From Streptomyces katrae (GTDB lineage: Bacteria > Actinomycetota > Actinomycetes > Streptomycetales > Streptomycetaceae): a stretch of DNA of 64,000 nt. Position 1 is the stretch's first letter. Each line of letters begins with the position of its first letter. Under the pieces are notes generated by a model. The model worked only from the letters and a program-made list of their open reading frames with translations, had not been told where the DNA came from and did no database searches. The DNA is taken from positions 6,237,560-6,301,559 of the forward strand of contig NZ_CP020042.1 of the NCBI RefSeq assembly GCF_002028425.1. The letters run 5' to 3'. This document shows positions 54,601 through 62,445 of the stretch, in pieces. A program made the translations under genes and the position numbers.

Positions 54601-56219
54601 ACGAGGCGACGGTCCGGCAGTGGGGCGCCGACTACACGCGGCTGCTGGAAGCGGTGGTGGCCGATCCCGGCAGCCGGCCGTCCCTGCCCGCGCCCGAGGC
54701 GTCCACGGCGAACACCGGACCGAAGGAAGGCACGAACATGACGGAAGACGGCGACCGGCCGTTCAGCGATCTCGAACGCTATGTCGCGGATCTCTGGTCC
54801 CAGACCCTGAAGACCGAAGTCGGCCGCCCCGATGACGACTTCTTCGCCATCGGCGGCCACTCCCTGCAGGTGCTGACCTGTCTGGTCGAGATCCAGGAAC
54901 GCTACCCCGACACCACCATCCAGGACTTCTTCGCCTACCCGACCGTGGAGCAGTTCGCCGCCCGGCTCGCGGAACTGGGCGCGGAGGCGCCCGCGGCCCC
55001 CGTCCCGGAGACGGCTGGGCGCGCCGAAGCGGTCCCCGAGGCCCGTCCGGCCCGCTCCACCGGGCCGGCGGGGGCCGACGGCGGAGAGGTCCTGCTCACC
55101 GGCGCGACCGGGTTCCTGGGCGCGCACGTGCTGGCCGCGCTGCTGCGCGAGCCCGGCCGCCGGGTGACGTGCGTGGTGCGGGGCAGCGGGGAGGTCCCCG
55201 CCGGGGACCGGCTCGCCCGGGTGGTCGAGTACTACGTGCCGGACGTCCTTTCCGAACTGCCGGACCGGGTACGGATCATCGAAGGAGACCTCAGCACGAT
55301 CGGCCCCGACGAGCTGGCGGCTTCCACCGAGGGGGTCCGGGAGCTCATCCACGCGGCCGCCGAGGTGCGCCACTACGGTCCGGACGACCGCTACGCCGCG
55401 AACAACATCGCCCCGACCGCCCTGCTCGCCCGCCTGGCCCTGGACCGGGGCTGGCGCATGGCCCACATGTCCACGCTGTCCGCCGTCGGCCCCGCGCCCG
55501 GCGACGGTCCCCTGGTCACCCTGCGGGAGGACGACTTCGACCGGGGCGAGAACTTCGACAGCCCCTACGCCCGCTCGAAGTACGAGGCCGAACTGGCCGT
55601 CAGGAAGGCGATCGCCGACGGCCTGGACGCGACCGTGCACCGCGTGGGCACGCTGGTCGGCAACACCCGGACCGGAACGTTCCTGCCCGATCCGAGCGTG
55701 AACATGATGTACCAGATCCTGCGGGTGATCCTCACCTGCGGCCTGGTCCCCTCGGCGCCGGGGTGGGGCATGGACCTGACCCCCGTCGACTTCGCGGCCG
55801 ACGCGATCCTGCGGCTCTCGCGCGACCCCGCCCACTCGGGACGCACCTTCCACGTCTCCAACCCGGTGAGCCTCCCCTCGACCGACCTCGCGGTCATCCT
55901 CCGCGACCTCGGCTACGCCGTGATCCCCGCCGCCCCGCAGGCGGTGGGGGACTGGCTGGGACGGCCGGGGGCCGACGCGGCCGACGCCAACGCACACGCC
56001 TTCCTCGCCCAGTTCGTCAAGCCGGTGCAGACCCTGGTCGAGTACGACGCGCAGGCCACGGCGGAGGCCCTGGGCGACCTGCGCTGCCCCCGGCCCGACG
56101 CGGCCCTGCTGCGCACCCTCATCGGCCACGGCATCGAAACAGGCTTCTTCCCGAAGTCCCGGCTCTGGGACTTCGCGACCCTCCTCGACAACACCAACGC
56201 GTTTGGAGCAGCACAGTGA
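51684..56219 (+). CDS. PKS-NRPS hybrid with reductive release, AT-ACP-C-PCP-TR
   Basis: A 1511-residue megasynthase. The acyltransferase has FTGQGGQYTGMA, GHSVGEFAAAAVAG near residue 186 and HAFH near 292, pointing to malonyl-CoA. The ACP has GGDSLALLRL near 499; no ketoreductase or dehydratase is present. A condensation domain (VHHAVTDATSMG near 703) and a PCP (GGHSLQVLTC near 1059) follow without an adenylation domain, so the PCP must be loaded in trans. The C-terminal thioester reductase (LLTGATGFLGAHVLAALLRE near 1140, YARSKYEAE) should release an aldehyde or alcohol. The start overlaps the previous stop (GTGA). Confidence 0.94.
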   Translation: MTVQNRVEPPFILPVSARGAAALAHTSTGLAAFLEDRWGTALGDAAHTLVHGREGFEHRLAVLAGDTETAAALLRNPKDPSAGVRTGVAAAGECRTVFAFTGQGGQYTGMAAGAYAAYPEFREWLDRAHALLDGVLPYPLLDCLFDPDGAERLARTDIAAPALLAVQFGLVRVLARYGIRPDAVLGHSVGEFAAAAVAGAVSEEDALLLVAERGRLMVEKTEPGTMLSVRCRPGSAWDTARVARLVADEPLAAVAAVNSPRDLVLSGERRVLERIEELLGGEGVRTRRLSVSHAFHSPLLRPMADEFHRAAEAVAWSAPASAAWFSCAAGPMATAPDAAYWREHLLQPVEFWDALSQVCAGGTPTVLVEVGPHPTLLQLAGQLADPPGLVQTLDRERDAAAGLAGAAAQAWCLGVPADLTGGVPGRRIHLPGYGFDRRVHSERPESKPSPSPSAGTTAGTAAAVAPEAGRPSARDVLEGIWTDLLSVTPEDCASFVEAGGDSLALLRLRQRLEAELGSAPGLAELLDAGTFAAMLALLPEPAGEPSAAAPAPAAAEAPAGSPRTVAYRPSLAQQRMLFVDLMQDDSNQHNVTLAVDIAGRVDPAAMREAFTDAQRRHSGLRTVFHQRGGQFETEILAEPGVELSVLDTAHAQPGPLRPLTGDEDVREWVRDLGEPPLRCFAQPPVRATLVLGPERSLLVITVHHAVTDATSMGVMVEDLAQDYHRRRAGDDTPARANRHQFHDVLAELERAERNDTTGSSAYWRSQLDGAPDLVPLPTDRPRPEVRAGAGAMWGCDLDPALASRIRALSAELNTTPFSTMLTAYAVLLRHHSGADDMAIATPVTSRSTEAAQRVFGLMLNTLVLRVKPGHDESFTSLARSVSAVVLEGIQHSAFPFDRLVAELNPKRHPGRTPLFSVMFAMPVDFPLPAFDGLPSRPVELPGIGAKFDLTLYVTPAADGGLHLDLEYDPALFDEATVRQWGADYTRLLEAVVADPGSRPSLPAPEASTANTGPKEGTNMTEDGDRPFSDLERYVADLWSQTLKTEVGRPDDDFFAIGGHSLQVLTCLVEIQERYPDTTIQDFFAYPTVEQFAARLAELGAEAPAAPVPETAGRAEAVPEARPARSTGPAGADGGEVLLTGATGFLGAHVLAALLREPGRRVTCVVRGSGEVPAGDRLARVVEYYVPDVLSELPDRVRIIEGDLSTIGPDELAASTEGVRELIHAAAEVRHYGPDDRYAANNIAPTALLARLALDRGWRMAHMSTLSAVGPAPGDGPLVTLREDDFDRGENFDSPYARSKYEAELAVRKAIADGLDATVHRVGTLVGNTRTGTFLPDPSVNMMYQILRVILTCGLVPSAPGWGMDLTPVDFAADAILRLSRDPAHSGRTFHVSNPVSLPSTDLAVILRDLGYAVIPAAPQAVGDWLGRPGADAADANAHAFLAQFVKPVQTLVEYDAQATAEALGDLRCPRPDAALLRTLIGHGIETGFFPKSRLWDFATLLDNTNAFGAAQ

Positions 56220-57802
56220 TCTACGACGTCGTCACCAACGACGAGGGCCAGTACTCCACCTGGCCGGCCGAGCGGGACCTGCCCGAGGGCTGGAAGCAGA
56301 CCGGATTCCGGGGCGGCAAGGAGGAATGCCTCGGCCACATCGAGGCGGAGTGGACGGACCTCACGCCGGTGTCGGTGCGCGAGCTCCTGGAACCGCAGAC
56401 CAACACCCTCGGCACGGAGCGCCTGGTCCTGCGGGAGCTGACGCCCGCCCAGGTGGCCGGGCTGCTCGACGAGAACGCCACGTCCGAGGACTGGATCGAG
56501 GGCTACCCGCTGCCCGGCAGCAAGAACGCCGCCACGGGGTTCGGGCGCCGCACCGCCGACCAGATGCGGTTCGGGTTCGGCATGTACCACCTGGTCCGCG
56601 CCTCGGACGGCCTGGTGATCGGCGAGATGGGCTTCCACCAGCCGCCGAACGGCGGTGCCGTCGAAGTCGGATTCGGCCTCGCCGAGTCCTGCCGGGGCGC
56701 GGGTTACGCCACCGAGGCCCTGACCGGGCTCGCCCGCTGGGCCTTCACCCAGCCGGGGGTCGACCAGGTCGTGGGCCGCACGCTGACCGCCAACACCCCC
56801 TCCCAGGGCGTGCTGACGCGGACGGGCTTCCGGCACGAGTCCCGCGACGGGGACATCGAGCGCTTCGTCCTCCGGGCGGCGGACCTCGCGCCGGTCTCCG
56901 AGCCCCTGGGCCTCGACGACGAGGGCGCTGCCGTGATCGCCGACGTGATCGACGCGCGCCTGCCGGGCGGGCGCCGCCACGAGCTGGTCTTCGCGCCCGG
57001 CACCGACCCGCTGGTCCGGGCGGTCCGGGAGGACGGCAGCACGCTGGCCTTCGTCCAGTGCGGTGCCCTCAAGGGCGTCGACGACAAGGACAACCACTTC
57101 CTGGACATCGTGGTACGCCCCGAAGCCGCGCGCCGCGGCCTCGGCTCGCGCCTGCTCGCCGAGGCCCGCGTCTTCGCCCGGGAGGAGGGCAAGAGCGGCC
57201 TGATCGCCGCCACCGCCGACGAGGACGCGATATCCGGCTCCTGGGTCCGCAAGCACGGCTTCGAGGTGATCGGCCTGCACGGCGTGAGCAAGCGCGCCCC
57301 CGGTGCGCCGGCCGCCGAAGCCCCCGACCACCTGGCCGTCCAGGAGGTGGACAGGGCCGACGCCGAGGCCGTGGAGGAGCTCGTCGCCCTCGCGGTGGCG
57401 ACCTGCTCCGAAGTGGTGCTGCCCGGCGGCGTGAAGCTCAAGCTGGAGCCGGAGACGGTCCGGCACATCGTCCTCGGCAAGGGCGAGGGGGACGGCCTGC
57501 TGTTCATCTGCCGCCAGGACGGCCGGCCCGTCGGCTGGCTCGCGTCGGACTCGGTCCGGGAGGGCGGCGTGCGCCTGGTGGACGCGCAGGTGCTCGCCGA
57601 GTGCGCCGGTACCGGTGTGCTCCAGGCGCTGCTGGCCGCGGCGGCCGGACGGGCGGACCGGGAGGGGATCACGGTGACCTCGGTCGTCGAGGAGAAGGGC
57701 CAGCCCGAACTCGCCGAAGCCCTCGTCCGGGCCGGCTTCGTACGCGAGAGCGGCCGGACGATCTGGCGGCTCACCCTCGACACCGCCGCTCCCCAGGCCT
57801 GA
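56216..57802 (+). CDS. MbtH domain fused to three GNAT-like domains
   Basis: A 528-residue fusion. Residues 1-60 are MbtH-like (VTNDEGQYSTWPAERDLPEG, ECLGHIEAEWTDLTPVSVRE). The first GNAT (ERLVLRELTPAQVAGLLDEN, GFGLAESCRGAGYATEALTG) is clearly a paralogue of the GNAT in the protein at 37948. A second GNAT follows (LDIVVRPEAARRGLGSRLLA) and a third, more diverged one fills the C-terminus (LLFICRQDGRPVGWLASDSV, LAECAGTGVLQALLAAAAG). It should bind an adenylation domain and carry out acylation, or confer self-protection by acetylating the product (inference). The GTG start overlaps the TR protein's stop. Confidence 0.88.
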   Translation: MIYDVVTNDEGQYSTWPAERDLPEGWKQTGFRGGKEECLGHIEAEWTDLTPVSVRELLEPQTNTLGTERLVLRELTPAQVAGLLDENATSEDWIEGYPLPGSKNAATGFGRRTADQMRFGFGMYHLVRASDGLVIGEMGFHQPPNGGAVEVGFGLAESCRGAGYATEALTGLARWAFTQPGVDQVVGRTLTANTPSQGVLTRTGFRHESRDGDIERFVLRAADLAPVSEPLGLDDEGAAVIADVIDARLPGGRRHELVFAPGTDPLVRAVREDGSTLAFVQCGALKGVDDKDNHFLDIVVRPEAARRGLGSRLLAEARVFAREEGKSGLIAATADEDAISGSWVRKHGFEVIGLHGVSKRAPGAPAAEAPDHLAVQEVDRADAEAVEELVALAVATCSEVVLPGGVKLKLEPETVRHIVLGKGEGDGLLFICRQDGRPVGWLASDSVREGGVRLVDAQVLAECAGTGVLQALLAAAAGRADREGITVTSVVEEKGQPELAEALVRAGFVRESGRTIWRLTLDTAAPQA

Positions 57803-57859
57803 ACCTCCCCGCCGGCGCCAGGGCACCGGCAGCTCCCGTCGAACCGAAAGATGCGCCCC

Positions 57860-59176
57860 ATGTCCTCAACCAAGCAACATCCGCTCCACGTGATCGGCCT
57901 GCTGCCACGCCGCGCCCAGGCGCTGCTGGTCGCCAACGCGGTGAACTCCTTCGGCGCGGGCCTGGTCATGCCCTTCCTGCTGGTGTACTTCGGAGACGTC
58001 CGCGGCCTCGACATCCGGACCGGCCCCGCGGCCATCGCCGTCACCGGCCTGTGCTCGTTCTGCTCGGGGCTCGTCTGGGGCCACCTCCTGGACAAGTTCA
58101 GCTACCGGCTCGTGATGCCGGTCGTCATGATCATCGCCGGTGCCGGCACCAGCCTCTACGCCGTCGCCGACCGGCCGTGGATCGCGCTGGCGGTCGCGGC
58201 CCTGTACGGCCTGGGCATGGGCGGCGTGGGCACGGTCACCAAGACGATGTTCGCCACGGTGGTCCCCAAGGAGCACCGCACCCTGACCTTCGGTCTCGAG
58301 TTCACCCTCTTCAACGCCTTCGTCGGCCTCGGCGTCCTGGCCGGCGGCCTGGTCGCCGCCGGCACCCTGCGCAGCTACCAGCTGCTCTACGTGGGTGACG
58401 GGCTCTCCTTCCTCATCACCGCGGTGGCCTTCCTGGTGCTCCTGCCGAAGTCCGCGCAGCCGCAGAGCCCCCAGGCCAAGGGCGACCCCGACGCGCCCAA
58501 GCCCTCCTACCGCACCGTCCTGCGCACCCCGGCGCTCGCGCTGGCCCTGTTCGGCATGCTGCTGTGCGCGACCGTCTCCCTCAGCCAGTTCCAGTCCGCG
58601 CTGCCGGGCTACGTCACCGTCAACGACGCGGTCACCCCGCGCGGGATCTCGGTGGCCTTCATCGCGAACGTCGTGGTGATCGTCCTCGCCCAGTTCCTGC
58701 TCATGCCGCGGCTCACCGGGGTGCGCAGGAGCGCCCTGATCTCGGCGTCGGGCGTGCTCTCGGCGGCCAGCTGGGTGTGCGTCTACTTCGCCGGCCTGAC
58801 CTCCGGGACCGCCGCCGTGGTCACGCTCATCGCGGGTGTCGCGATCTTCTCGGTCGCCGAGGTCATCGTGATCCCCGTCGTCGCCGCGCTGATCAACGGA
58901 CTGGTCACCGACGAGGTCCGCGGACGCACCAACGCCCTCTTCTCCTTCGTCATCTCCGGCGGGATGATCCTCGGCCCGCTGCTCACGACCGCCCTCCTCG
59001 ACGTCAACGACGGCAAGGTGCTGATCGTGGTCCTGGCGGCCGGCAGCCTGCTCGTCCCGCTGGCCGGGCTCAGGCTCCGCCGGAGCCTGTCGGACGAGCA
59101 CGACCTCCCCGAGGCGCAGACCCCGGACAAGGCCGAGGCCGCCCCTCAGGAAGAACCGGCCGCGGCCACGGCCTGA
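57860..59176 (+). CDS. MFS transporter, probable product exporter
   Basis: A 438-residue protein with about twelve hydrophobic helices, an N-terminal half starting ALLVANAVNSFGAGLVMPFL, motif-A-like FCSGLVWGHLLDKFSYRLVM and GLGMGGVGTVTKTMFATVVP. It has the character of drug/metabolite exporters of natural-product clusters, so export of the product and self-resistance are likely. ATG 57860 was chosen over an ATG nine bases upstream, which would sit directly on the GAAAG ribosome site. Confidence 0.92.
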   Translation: MSSTKQHPLHVIGLLPRRAQALLVANAVNSFGAGLVMPFLLVYFGDVRGLDIRTGPAAIAVTGLCSFCSGLVWGHLLDKFSYRLVMPVVMIIAGAGTSLYAVADRPWIALAVAALYGLGMGGVGTVTKTMFATVVPKEHRTLTFGLEFTLFNAFVGLGVLAGGLVAAGTLRSYQLLYVGDGLSFLITAVAFLVLLPKSAQPQSPQAKGDPDAPKPSYRTVLRTPALALALFGMLLCATVSLSQFQSALPGYVTVNDAVTPRGISVAFIANVVVIVLAQFLLMPRLTGVRRSALISASGVLSAASWVCVYFAGLTSGTAAVVTLIAGVAIFSVAEVIVIPVVAALINGLVTDEVRGRTNALFSFVISGGMILGPLLTTALLDVNDGKVLIVVLAAGSLLVPLAGLRLRRSLSDEHDLPEAQTPDKAEAAPQEEPAAATA

Positions 59177-59188
59177 TCCCCGCCCGGC

Positions 59189-59221
59189 CCGGGCCGGAGG
59201 CCTGCGCGTCCTCCGGCCCGG
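59189..59221 (+). terminator. Perfect 12-base-pair hairpin after the exporter gene
   Basis: CCGGGCCGGAGG (59189-59200) and CCTCCGGCCCGG (59210-59221) pair perfectly around a nine-base loop, 12 bases after the MFS stop. No T-run. It may end the long transcript or protect its 3' end. Confidence 0.65.
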
Positions 59222-59253
59222 CGCCCCCGCCCTCTCGAAGAAAGACAGCACTG

Positions 59254-59280
59254 ATGACGACTGCAGCGAGGAAACCGTGA
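59254..59280 (+). CDS. Eight-residue leader reading frame
   Basis: ATG at 59254, with GAAGAAAG upstream, reads MTTAARKP and stops at a TGA that overlaps the GTG of the ligase gene. It may be a translational-coupling leader; GAGGAAA inside it is the ligase ribosome site. It could also be chance. Confidence 0.35.
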   Translation: MTTAARKP

Positions 59281-60620
59281 CGAGTTCACTGATCGACCGG
59301 TTCCGTGACTTCGGGGACACGGACGCCCTCGTCGTCGACGGAGTCCGGTACACGTACGCGAACCTGGCGGAACGCGTCCGCGACTGGCGCACCTACCTCG
59401 ACGAACACGGGGTCGGCGCCGGCCAGGTGGTGGCCCTGGAGGGCGCCTGCGACGCCGACGTGTGCGCCGCGTTCGTCGCACTGGCAGACCGGGGCGGCAT
59501 CACCGTGCCGCTGCCGCGTTCCTCGGGTGCCAAGCGCGCGGAGTACCACGAGACCGCCGAGGTGGAAGTCGCCGTCGTCGTGGACGGCAAGGGGGGACGC
59601 GTCCTCGAGCGGACCGGCCGGACGGCAACGCACGCCCTCCACGGACGTCTGCGGGACGCCGGGACACCCGGCCTGGTGCTGTTCAGCTCGGGAACCACGG
59701 GGCGCAGCAAGGCGATCGTGCTCGACCTCGGCAAGATGCTCGCGCAGTACGGCGAACCGTCCCGGGCGCGACGCACCCTGGGCTTCCTCAGCATCGACCA
59801 CATCGGCGGCATCAACACCCTGCTGCACACCCTGAACCACGGCGGCACCCTGGTCACGGTCTCCGACCGCAGGCCCGACACGGTGTGCGCGGCGATCGCC
59901 TCGTTCGGCGTCGAAGTCCTGCCCACGACGCCGACGTTCCTCAACATGCTGCTCATCTCGCACGCTCACGAACAGCACGACCTGAGCTCGCTGCGCCTGG
60001 TCACCTACGGCACCGAGCCCATGCCCCAGCGCACGCTCGAACTGCTCCACCAGGCCCTTCCGTCGGTGCGGCTCAAGCAGACCTACGGTCTCTCGGAGCT
60101 CGGCATCATGTCGACCAAGTCGAAGGGCGACGGCAGCCTGTGGGTCAAGCTTGGCGGCGCGGGGTTCGCGTACCGGATCGTCGAGGGAATCCTCTGGGTC
60201 CGCTCCGACACGGCCATGCTCGGCTACCTCAACGCGTCCGCCCCCTTCGACGCCGACGGGTTCTTCAACACCCAGGACGCCGTGGAGACCGACGGCGACT
60301 ACGTACGGATCCTCGGCCGCGTCACCGAACTGATCAACGTGGCCGGGGAGAAGGTCTACCCCAGCGAGGTCGAGAGCGTGCTGCTCGAAATGCCGAACGT
60401 CGCCGAAGCCACGGTCTCCGGAAGGCCCAGCCACGTCACGGGAATGGTGGTGAAGGCCACCGTGAAACTCGTCAGCCCCGCGGACCCCCGTGAGGTCACC
60501 CGCCAGGTCCGCGAGTACTGCGGACGAAGGCTCGAAGCGTACAAGGTGCCGCTCGTCGTGGAGGTCTCCGACGCCGACCAGCACTCCGACCGGTTCAAGA
60601 AGGTGCGTACCCCCGCATGA
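59277..60620 (+). CDS. AMP-dependent acyl ligase
   Basis: A 447-residue ANL-superfamily enzyme: VLFSSGTTGRSKAIVLDLGK (ATP-binding loop), LKQTYGLSELGIMSTKSKGD (A5), DGFFNTQDAVETDGDYVRIL and VTELINVAGEKVYPSEVESV (hinge), ending with DRFKKVRT, which places the A10-type Lys. It is shorter than NRPS A domains at the N-terminus and resembles fatty-acid/aryl-acid ligases. It probably activates a carboxylic acid and loads the free ACP at 61387. GTG 59277 has AGGA six bases upstream. Confidence 0.9.
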   Translation: MTSSLIDRFRDFGDTDALVVDGVRYTYANLAERVRDWRTYLDEHGVGAGQVVALEGACDADVCAAFVALADRGGITVPLPRSSGAKRAEYHETAEVEVAVVVDGKGGRVLERTGRTATHALHGRLRDAGTPGLVLFSSGTTGRSKAIVLDLGKMLAQYGEPSRARRTLGFLSIDHIGGINTLLHTLNHGGTLVTVSDRRPDTVCAAIASFGVEVLPTTPTFLNMLLISHAHEQHDLSSLRLVTYGTEPMPQRTLELLHQALPSVRLKQTYGLSELGIMSTKSKGDGSLWVKLGGAGFAYRIVEGILWVRSDTAMLGYLNASAPFDADGFFNTQDAVETDGDYVRILGRVTELINVAGEKVYPSEVESVLLEMPNVAEATVSGRPSHVTGMVVKATVKLVSPADPREVTRQVREYCGRRLEAYKVPLVVEVSDADQHSDRFKKVRTPA

Positions 60621-61393
60621 CAGAGAACACCGATACCGGCAGCACGATCGTGGAGAAGGACGCCGACGAGGGCCGGGTGGCCGTCGTCAGCGGGGGCAGC
60701 CGGGGGCTGGGACGCGTCCTGGTCGAACGCCTGCTCGCCGACGGCTGGCGTGTCGCCACCTTCAGCCGCTCCGCCTCCGACTTCATCGCCGAAGCCAGCG
60801 CCGCCCACCCCGAGTCCTTCTACTGGGAGGCCGTCGACCTGGGCGAGCCGGAGACGGCCCGCGGCTTCGTCCGCAACGTCCACCGCGTGTTCGGCAGACT
60901 GGACCTGCTCGTCAACAACGCCGGCATCGTGCGTGAGGAACTGCTCTTCACCATGCCGCCGAAGGCGATCGAGGCGCAGATCACCGCCAACCTGGTGGCC
61001 CCCATCATGCTCACCCAGGCCTGCGCCCGGGTGATGACCCGCCAGGGCGGCGGGGCCATCGTCAACATCTCGTCCATCAACGCCATCCGCGGCTACCGGG
61101 GCGTCTCGGTTTACGCGGCGGCCAAGGCGGGCCTCGACGGCTTCACCCGCAGCCTGGCCCGTGAACTCGGCGGCAACGGCATCCGCGTCAACTCCGTGGT
61201 GCCCGGCTACTTCGACAGCGCGATGACCGCGGAGATGCCCGCCGCCCACCGCGGACGCATCGAACGCCGGACCCCCCTCGGCAGGCTCGCCGCGGCGGAC
61301 GACGTGGCCGACGCCGTTCTCTACCTCAGCTCCCCCCGGGCGCAGTTCGTCACCGGGCAATCCATGGTCATCGACGGAGGTCTTACATGCTGA
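60617..61393 (+). CDS. Short-chain dehydrogenase/reductase, FabG-like
   Basis: A 258-residue SDR: VAVVSGGSRGLGRVLVERLL (cofactor loop), LLVNNAGIVREELLF, the catalytic Ser in VNISSINAIRGYRG and YxxxK in VYAAAKAGLDGF, ending FVTGQSMVIDGGLTC. It is closest to 3-oxoacyl-ACP reductases. Between the ligase and ACP genes it probably reduces an ACP-bound acyl starter; it could alternatively reduce the beta-keto group left by the PKS module that lacks a KR (inference). It is coupled to its neighbours by ATGA before and a seven-base overlap after. Confidence 0.92.
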   Translation: MTENTDTGSTIVEKDADEGRVAVVSGGSRGLGRVLVERLLADGWRVATFSRSASDFIAEASAAHPESFYWEAVDLGEPETARGFVRNVHRVFGRLDLLVNNAGIVREELLFTMPPKAIEAQITANLVAPIMLTQACARVMTRQGGGAIVNISSINAIRGYRGVSVYAAAKAGLDGFTRSLARELGGNGIRVNSVVPGYFDSAMTAEMPAAHRGRIERRTPLGRLAAADDVADAVLYLSSPRAQFVTGQSMVIDGGLTC

Positions 61394-61653
61394 ACGCACG
61401 AGAGTCGATCGAGGCGGAAATCGTCCGCCTGGTGCAGGGAGCGGGCGGGGACGCGCCCGCGCTCTCCCCGGCGACCGACCTGGTCGGACTCGGCCTCACC
61501 TCGCTCATGTTCGCCGAACTGCTCATCGGCCTGGAGATGGAGCTCGGGGTGGACCCGTTCCAGGGCGAGACCTCCATCGTCGAGATGCGGACGGTCGGCG
61601 ACCTGGTCAAGGCCTACGACGACGCGCTCGGCGCAGAGTCCGCGCGAGGGTGA
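61387..61653 (+). CDS. Free-standing acyl carrier protein
   Basis: An 88-residue ACP: ESIEAEIVRLVQGAGGD, then the prosthetic-group site LVGLGLTSLMFAELLIGLE with Ser in LTSL, and TVGDLVKAYDDAL. It overlaps the SDR stop by seven bases. It is the natural partner of the ligase and SDR encoded before it. Confidence 0.92.
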   Translation: MLNARESIEAEIVRLVQGAGGDAPALSPATDLVGLGLTSLMFAELLIGLEMELGVDPFQGETSIVEMRTVGDLVKAYDDALGAESARG

Positions 61654-61665
61654 GGGAGGGCGACC

Positions 61666-62445
61666 TTGAGCATCTGCGTTCTCCGCGGCCGGTCGACCGC
61701 CGTCGTGGAACCCGCTGAACTGACCCTGATCCTCCTGCACCACGCGGGAGGGTCGGCGGGGAGCTTCGTGCCCCTGCTGCCCCACCTCCCCGAGAGCTGG
61801 CGGATCCTGGCCCCGGAACTGCCGGCGCGGGCGACCGCACCCCGCCAGCCGGTCTGCCCGAGCGTCACGAGCGCGGTGGACTCGTTCGCCGAGGGGCTGA
61901 GCGGAGAACTCTCCGGCCCCTATGCGGTCTTCGGCCACTGCCTCGGATCGCTGATCGCCTTCGAGCTCGTCCACGAACTCGCGAAGCGCGGACACCGGCC
62001 CCTGTGGGTCGGCGTTTCCGGGAGCCCGGCGCCGCAACTCGTCGTCCCCGAACCGGCGAACGGCCGGCCCGAGGACTGGACGCGCGAGCAGTACGTCGCG
62101 TACATGCGCTGGCTGGGCGCCACCCCCGAGGAGCTGTGGAACAACACCGTCCTCGCGGACCGCATGATCACCGCGCTGCGCAACGACCTCGTCGTCAACC
62201 ACGGGTACCGGTACGAGGACCGCGCGCCCCTGGCCTCTCCGCTCTCGGTCATGAGGGGGGACGCCGATCCGCTGGTCAGCGCCGAGGAGATGCGGCCGTG
62301 GTCCGACCACGCGGACGCCACGGACTTCCGCACCTGGCCCGGGGACCACTTCTACCTCTTCGACCGCCCGTCGGAGGTGTCCGCCGGGATCGTCGGCGCC
62401 ATCACCGAAGCGGCCGCACGAACCGAGACGACGGGAGTCCGCTGA
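61666..62445 (+). CDS. Type II thioesterase with a Cys nucleophile
   Basis: A 259-residue alpha/beta hydrolase of the GrsT/TEII class: LILLHHAGGSAGSFVPLLPH, FGHCLGSLIAFELVHELAKR, MRGDADPLVSAEEM and GDHFYLFDR. Asp and His of the triad are kept, but the nucleophile elbow reads GHCLG instead of GHSxG, so Cys replaces Ser. Family members clear mis-primed carriers; Cys forms favour acyl transfer in some integrated thioesterases, so this one may transfer the acyl chain rather than simply hydrolyse it (inference). The TTG start has GAGGGAGGG upstream. The stop overlaps the next start (TGATG). Confidence 0.88.
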   Translation: MSICVLRGRSTAVVEPAELTLILLHHAGGSAGSFVPLLPHLPESWRILAPELPARATAPRQPVCPSVTSAVDSFAEGLSGELSGPYAVFGHCLGSLIAFELVHELAKRGHRPLWVGVSGSPAPQLVVPEPANGRPEDWTREQYVAYMRWLGATPEELWNNTVLADRMITALRNDLVVNHGYRYEDRAPLASPLSVMRGDADPLVSAEEMRPWSDHADATDFRTWPGDHFYLFDRPSEVSAGIVGAITEAAARTETTGVR

